From DASTHG01 sp035491895 (lineage in GTDB: Bacteria > Gemmatimonadota > Gemmatimonadetes > Gemmatimonadales > GWC2-71-9): DNA of 25,868 bases. Positions 22,183-25,868 of this stretch are shown piece after piece. Under the pieces are notes generated by a model. That model searched no databases. It was not told where the DNA came from and saw nothing but the letters and a program-made list of their open reading frames with translations. The stretch covers positions 1 to 25,868 of the forward strand of contig DATJJY010000122.1 in the NCBI GenBank assembly GCA_035491895.1, in the 5' to 3' direction. The first letter of the stretch is position 1. Each line of letters begins with the position of its first letter. Both the position numbers and the translations under genes were made by a program.

Positions 22183-23412
22183 TCAATGGATGATGCGCGC
22201 CTCCGGCAGCGACTTCCACCCGTTCCACCCCAGGGGGGCGTCCACCAGACGCACCCCGGGAAGCCCGTCGACGCTGAGGGCCTGTACGCTGGAGCGGCGC
22301 CCCTGGCCCTGGTCGCGCCGCTCCGCCCAGAGCCGCGTCAGGCCGCGCACGAATCGATCCCGCGCCCCCGGCGTATCCCACACGGTGTACCAGACCAGGG
22401 CGCCGGCCCCCGCAGCGTCGTACAACCGGTAGCGGTCGCCGCCCCAGCCATTCGCATACACGCTCCCCTGATCGTCGTTGGCGTCGTTCAGGAGCTGCGC
22501 GAAGAGCAGCCCGATCTCGAACTCCCCGAGCCCGTCTTCGTAGCGCAGTGAATCGGGAACCGTCCCCGCGAAGCCGAGCTCGATCGGCTCGTCGCCCGCG
22601 GCGTAGCGGTCGGGATGCAGGATCTGCTCGGTGGAGAGCGGCATCGCCTTGCCGTACGGCTCGTGCCCGTGGTGGGTGCGGACGAACCAGCCGATGAAGT
22701 CGGCGCCGCCGAGATAGGGGAAGATGAGGGTCTCGCGCAGCCACAGCGGGGCTCCAGCGAATTCGGGCATGTCCGCCTGCTGCTGTGCCATCGCTTCGCG
22801 CTGCCGCCAGAACCAGTGGTCGGGGAGCGTCTCGGGGTGCTGCTCGGGCATGAGAATGGGGATCTGATAGAACGTCGCCTGGCCCTCGAGGACCGCCTGG
22901 GCGGCCGAGCGGCGGTCGTTCTGACGGCGCTGGTTGATGAGCGAGTCGAGCGGCGTGTACTGATCCTGCAGCGCGTGGACGAGCTCGTGGGAGACGACCA
23001 TCCGCACGCGGAAGCGGTCGTTGAGATCGCTCGGGATGTAGAGTGCCCCGGAATCGGGGTCGTAGTACCCGGCCACCTGCTCGGTCAAGAGGGCGATCAT
23101 CGTGTGGCGCAGATCGATGGAGTCGGGAATGAGCCCGAACAGCTTGTAGGCGGTTTCGGCGCCCGCCAGCTCGGCGGGCGGCAGGTCCTCGTCGAACTTG
23201 CGTGTGACGTAGTCGCGGACCTGGGCCCGCGTGCGCAGCCGCACGACGACGGGATGCTTGAATTGCAGGCCGGTGATCCGCTCGGTCTGGAGTTCGAGGC
23301 GTTGCACGAGCTCGCGCAACGATGCATCGCTTTGAACCGCCTGCGCCCTCTCGCGACATCCCCATCCACCCACGACCATGCCGGCGATCACGAGGGGCGT
23401 CACCCGGCCCAT
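22183..23412 (-). CDS. probable lipoprotein zinc metalloprotease (HExxH)
   Basis: This is a 409-aa protein. The ATG at 23412 has GGAAGGGG 6 nt upstream and overlaps the AAA+ gene by 13 nt. The N-terminus MGRVTPLVIAGMVVGGWGC is a short signal with a candidate lipid-attachment Cys (C19), although the lipobox is weak. The zinc motif is HELVH (142-146). E176 in VLEGQATF, about 30 residues on, is a good third ligand, which would make it a gluzincin. The region TEQVAGYYDPDSGALYIP just before the motif is a typical active-site edge strand. The rest has no named domain. It probably acts in the envelope, but its substrate is unknown. Its coupling to a cytosolic AAA+ gene is notable. Confidence 0.75.
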   Translation of the reverse strand: MGRVTPLVIAGMVVGGWGCRERAQAVQSDASLRELVQRLELQTERITGLQFKHPVVVRLRTRAQVRDYVTRKFDEDLPPAELAGAETAYKLFGLIPDSIDLRHTMIALLTEQVAGYYDPDSGALYIPSDLNDRFRVRMVVSHELVHALQDQYTPLDSLINQRRQNDRRSAAQAVLEGQATFYQIPILMPEQHPETLPDHWFWRQREAMAQQQADMPEFAGAPLWLRETLIFPYLGGADFIGWFVRTHHGHEPYGKAMPLSTEQILHPDRYAAGDEPIELGFAGTVPDSLRYEDGLGEFEIGLLFAQLLNDANDDQGSVYANGWGGDRYRLYDAAGAGALVWYTVWDTPGARDRFVRGLTRLWAERRDQGQGRRSSVQALSVDGLPGVRLVDAPLGWNGWKSLPEARIIH

Positions 23413-24551
23413 TCGATCCCCTTCCCAACGGCGGAACCGACGACGCGGGCGACGTCCTGGCCGGTGACGACGACGCCGTGGCTTTCGAGCTCGGCGCGGA
23501 GCAGGCGATCCAGCTCGTCGCGCCGCTCGGCGAGCGTCACGGGGCGGGCGGGGGCGGGAGGCGGCGGACCGGGTTCGCGGCTCGTTGCCCCCCCTCCCGT
23601 CTCTTCCCGCCCCTGGCCGCCGAGCAGCTTCTGGATCTCCTCCCCGATCCGATCCAACACCGCGCCCAGATCCGGGAGCTCCTCGTCGCCCCGCTCCCGC
23701 ACCAGCCCGCGGCGGATCATCGCGTCCACCTTGCGGCGCTCGCGGATCAGCCGCTCGAGCTCGGGCCCGACGCGCACCGTGGCCTGGGCATGGGCGCACG
23801 CTTCGTCGAGCACGTCGATCGCCTTGTCGGGCCGGGCGCGCTCGGGGACGAAGCGATCGGTGAGGACGATCGCGGCCTTGAGGGCATCGTCGGTGATGGC
23901 GACGGCGTGATGGCGCTCGAGGCGCGGCCGGCGCGCCACCAGCACTTCCCACGTCTGGATCGCATCGAGCTCCATCACGTTCACCGGTTGGAAGCGGCGC
24001 TCGAGGGCGGGATCGTTGCGGATCCATTTGTCGTATTCCTCGCCCGTCGTGGCGCCGATCACCCGGATGTCGCCGCGCACCAGCGCCGGCTTGAGCATGT
24101 TCGCGGCGTCCATCGCGGCGCCGATCGCCGTCCCCTGGCCGATGAGGTTGTGCAGCTCGTCAACGAAGAGGATGAGGTCGGGGTCGGCGGCGAGCGCTTC
24201 GACGAGACGGCGGACGCGCTCCTCGTACTGGCCACGGAACGCCGTCCCGGCGAGCAGGGCCACGTGATCGAGCGCCACGACGCGGGCGTCCTTCAGCGCC
24301 GGCGGCACCTCGCCTGCCGCGATGCGCTGCGCCAATCCCTCGACGATCGCGGTCTTGCCCACACCCGCCTTGCCCACCAGCGCCGGATTGTTCTTGCTCT
24401 GGCGCAGCAGGATGTCCATAACGCGCGCCACTTCCGGGTCACGGCAGCGCACCGGCTCGAGATCCCCGCGCCGCGCCTGGGCGGTGAGATCGATCCCCAC
24501 GCGCTCGAGCACCGCGCCGGTGTCGAACAATCCCGCCAACGGATCGCTCAC
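23400..24551 (-). CDS. ClpA/ClpB D1-like AAA+ ATPase, single ring
   Basis: This is a 383-aa cytosolic ATPase that looks like the first AAA+ module (D1) of ClpA/ClpB/ClpC without the second. Walker A is GKAGVGKT (60-67), where Clp proteins usually have GEPGVGKT. Walker B is LILFVDELH (126-134), and the pore loop region is AGTAFRGQYEERV with F105 in place of the usual Tyr. Sensor 1 is IGATT and the arginine-finger segment is DPALERRFQPV. The small lid domain follows to about residue 260. A short helical stretch, a Pro-rich linker (about 328-338) and a C-terminal helix pair (VVVTGQDVARVVGSAVG) that resembles the D1-D2 linker end the chain. There is no Clp N domain, full M domain or IGF loop, so pairing with ClpP is not supported. 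It starts 2 nt after the prepilin peptidase stop. Confidence 0.8.
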   Translation of the reverse strand: MSDPLAGLFDTGAVLERVGIDLTAQARRGDLEPVRCRDPEVARVMDILLRQSKNNPALVGKAGVGKTAIVEGLAQRIAAGEVPPALKDARVVALDHVALLAGTAFRGQYEERVRRLVEALAADPDLILFVDELHNLIGQGTAIGAAMDAANMLKPALVRGDIRVIGATTGEEYDKWIRNDPALERRFQPVNVMELDAIQTWEVLVARRPRLERHHAVAITDDALKAAIVLTDRFVPERARPDKAIDVLDEACAHAQATVRVGPELERLIRERRKVDAMIRRGLVRERGDEELPDLGAVLDRIGEEIQKLLGGQGREETGGGATSREPGPPPPAPARPVTLAERRDELDRLLRAELESHGVVVTGQDVARVVGSAVGKGIEWAG

Positions 24552-24552
24552 G

Positions 24553-25323
24553 TCACCCGCCGCTCACGAATCGCCGGTACCATTCGATGATTGCGTCACC
24601 CCAGACGAACGTCACTGCCGCGCCTACCGCGAGGAATACCCCGAACGGCACCAGTCGCTTCTTGCGCACGGAGAGCGGGACGAAAATGATGGTGCCCAGC
24701 AGGGCCCCCGAGAAGATCGTCAGCAATACGCCCTTCCAGCCGACGAAGCTCCCGACCATGGCCATCATCTTGATATCGCCGCCCCCCATCGCTTCCTCAC
24801 CGAACATCCACTTGCCCGCCGCTCCGACGGCGAACAGCAGGGCGAACCCGACCGCCGCCCCGATCACCGCCTGGAGAAACCCCTGCCAGCCCCCCACGAG
24901 GGACGCCGCCAGCCCGATTACGAGTCCCGCCCAGTTGTATTCGTCGGGGATCAGGTAATGGCGCGCGTCCGTGATGCCGATCCCCAACAGGATCGTGCCG
25001 AGCAACGCGCCGGCGAGGGCGTGCACGCTGACGCCCCAGAGCAGGAAGGCGGCGACCCAGACCACTCCCACCAGCGCCTCGATCAGGGGGTATTGCCGCG
25101 AAATCGGCTCGCCGCAGTTCCGGCACTTCCCCCGCAGCACGAGCCACGACACGACCGGGATGTTGTCGTACCAGGCGATGCGCTTGCCGCAGCGCGGGCA
25201 GGTGGACGGTGGGGTGACGAGCGATTGATCGTGCGGCAGACGCAGGATGCAGACGTTGAGGAAGCTCCCGAAACAGAGCCCGATGACGGCGGCGGCCACT
25301 CCGAAGATGACGTCAGTGCCCAC
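24553..25323 (-). CDS. pilD: prepilin peptidase / N-methyltransferase (type IV leader peptidase)
   Basis: This 256-aa inner-membrane aspartyl protease cleaves and N-methylates prepilins and pseudopilins for type IV pili or type II secretion. GSFLNVCILRLP near residue 19 is the family opening. The cytosolic zinc-binding loop has C42-x2-C45 and C67-x2-C70 (CPRCGKRIAWYDNIPVVSW, KCRNCGEPIS). The catalytic aspartates are D119 (GITDARHYLIPD) and D183 in GGGDIKMMA. I chose the GTG at 25323 because GAGG lies 7 nt upstream and it gives the correct N-terminus; it overlaps the rRNA methyltransferase by 11 nt. No pilin or secretion gene is in the window. Confidence 0.92.
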   Translation of the reverse strand: MGTDVIFGVAAAVIGLCFGSFLNVCILRLPHDQSLVTPPSTCPRCGKRIAWYDNIPVVSWLVLRGKCRNCGEPISRQYPLIEALVGVVWVAAFLLWGVSVHALAGALLGTILLGIGITDARHYLIPDEYNWAGLVIGLAASLVGGWQGFLQAVIGAAVGFALLFAVGAAGKWMFGEEAMGGGDIKMMAMVGSFVGWKGVLLTIFSGALLGTIIFVPLSVRKKRLVPFGVFLAVGAAVTFVWGDAIIEWYRRFVSGG

Positions 25324-25868
25324 GCGTGACCTCGTACAGGAGAATCCCCGCTGCGACGGCGACGTTGAGCGATTCGGCGCCACGGGCGAGCGGGATCGCC
25401 ACCCGGCGCGCCGCGACGGCGTTCAGATGCGGCCGGATGCCGGCCCCCTCGTTGCCCACGATCACGGCAATCACGCCACCCGCGCGCGGCGCGCCATCGT
25501 GCAGTGCCGCCACGGCGCGCTCCAGCGGCTCACCGTCGGCCGCGGTGGCCCAGAGCGTCACGTCGTGGCGGCGCGACCAGGCGATGAACCCCGGGTCGTC
25601 GAAGACGACGATCGGATGGCGGAACGTCGCCCCCATCGCCGACCGCAGCGTCTTCGGCCCCCACGGATCCGCGGTGCCGCGCAACGTGATCGTGGCGCGC
25701 GCCCCGAGTGCGTGCGCCGTACGCACCAGCGTCCCGACGTTGCCGGGGTCCTGCACGCCGTCGACCACCAGCACCACGGCGCCGGCGTCGAGCGTGACGT
25801 CGTCGGGCTTCCACCGGCGGGGCTCGATCACCGCGATGATGCCCTGCGGCGCGTCGGTGTCGGCGAGC
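25313..25868 (-). CDS. SpoU/TrmH-family RNA 2'-O-methyltransferase, 5' end outside window
   Basis: 185 codons, including the stop, are inside the window; the frame continues past 25868, so the N-terminal part is cut off. The seen part is the knotted SPOUT catalytic domain: VVDGVQDPGNVGTLVRTAHA (motif 1, with the Asn and Arg of the active site), GPKTLRSAMGATFRHP, VIVGNEGAGI (motif 2) and PLARGAESLNVAVAAGILLYE (motif 3; first 20 residues are PLARGAESLNVAVAAGILLY). The upstream residues TDAPQGIIAVIEP are the usual linker of RlmB-like proteins, so a missing N-terminal substrate-binding domain is expected. It methylates a ribose in rRNA or tRNA; the target is not clear. An internal GTG at 25831 is not the real start. 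Confidence 0.88.
   Translation of the reverse strand, partial: LADTDAPQGIIAVIEPRRWKPDDVTLDAGAVVLVVDGVQDPGNVGTLVRTAHALGARATITLRGTADPWGPKTLRSAMGATFRHPIVVFDDPGFIAWSRRHDVTLWATAADGEPLERAVAALHDGAPRAGGVIAVIVGNEGAGIRPHLNAVAARRVAIPLARGAESLNVAVAAGILLYEVTRGH

Noticed and set aside
23400..24551. ClpP-partner unfoldase such as ClpA, ClpC or ClpX
   Set aside because: No D2 ring, no IGF/IGL docking loop and no Clp N or zinc domain are present.
1..25868. Genomic island, prophage or insertion sequence
   Set aside because: No transposase, integrase, phage gene, tRNA target or terminal repeat was found, and gene packing is regular throughout.

Overview
The window is a high-GC chromosomal segment of a bacterium with an outer membrane. 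There is an Oar-like TonB-dependent receptor, lipoproteins and a DUF748/AsmA-like protein. The receptor type, a mycobacterial-type Sdh1 succinate dehydrogenase, a tandem cupredoxin lipoprotein and the general codon style together suggest a soil Gemmatimonadota or a relative. That assignment is inference, because no rRNA or other lineage marker is present. I see no prophage, insertion sequence, CRISPR array, tRNA or rRNA, and almost every base lies in a tightly packed gene.

Left part, 1-4106. A large membrane-anchored DUF748/AsmA-like protein (-) is divergent from an MFS exporter (+). The exporter is followed after 2 nt by a squalene/phytoene synthase family enzyme. A strong bidirectional terminator overlaps the synthase stop codon.

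4124-10663, all minus strand and read from right to left. First comes a three-subunit Sdh1-type succinate dehydrogenase (membrane subunit, flavoprotein, iron-sulfur protein) with 1-4 nt overlaps. Then follow a small helical repeat protein, a MOT1-type molybdate/sulfate transporter, a PEMT/ICMT-like membrane methyltransferase, a DUF1097 membrane protein and a 90-aa exported helical protein.

10699-18184. A plus-strand pair encodes a secreted beta-rich protein and an LCM-family methyltransferase (4-nt overlap). It converges on a 1016-aa TonB receptor. The gap between them holds a 12-unit, 10-bp G-rich tandem array, a terminator hairpin and inverted copies of the array unit. Divergent from the receptor are a two-domain cupredoxin lipoprotein and DNA polymerase X, separated by a heptamer-based hairpin.

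18181-25868, all minus strand and read from right to left. The order is a SpoU rRNA methyltransferase (cut by the window edge), prepilin peptidase, a ClpB-D1-like AAA+ protein lacking D2, and a lipoprotein-like HExxH metalloprotease. These are followed by the core block ffh-rpsP-rimM-trmD-rplS-rnhB and a small unknown gene. The main oddities are the RimM, which has only the N-terminal domain and no good start codon, and the coupling of a single-ring Clp-like ATPase to a probable envelope protease.

No complete new defence or mobile system is visible. The best leads are the 10-bp array between genes, the reduced RimM, the Sdh1 membrane subunit with its conserved Cys/His set, and the AAA+/metalloprotease pair.
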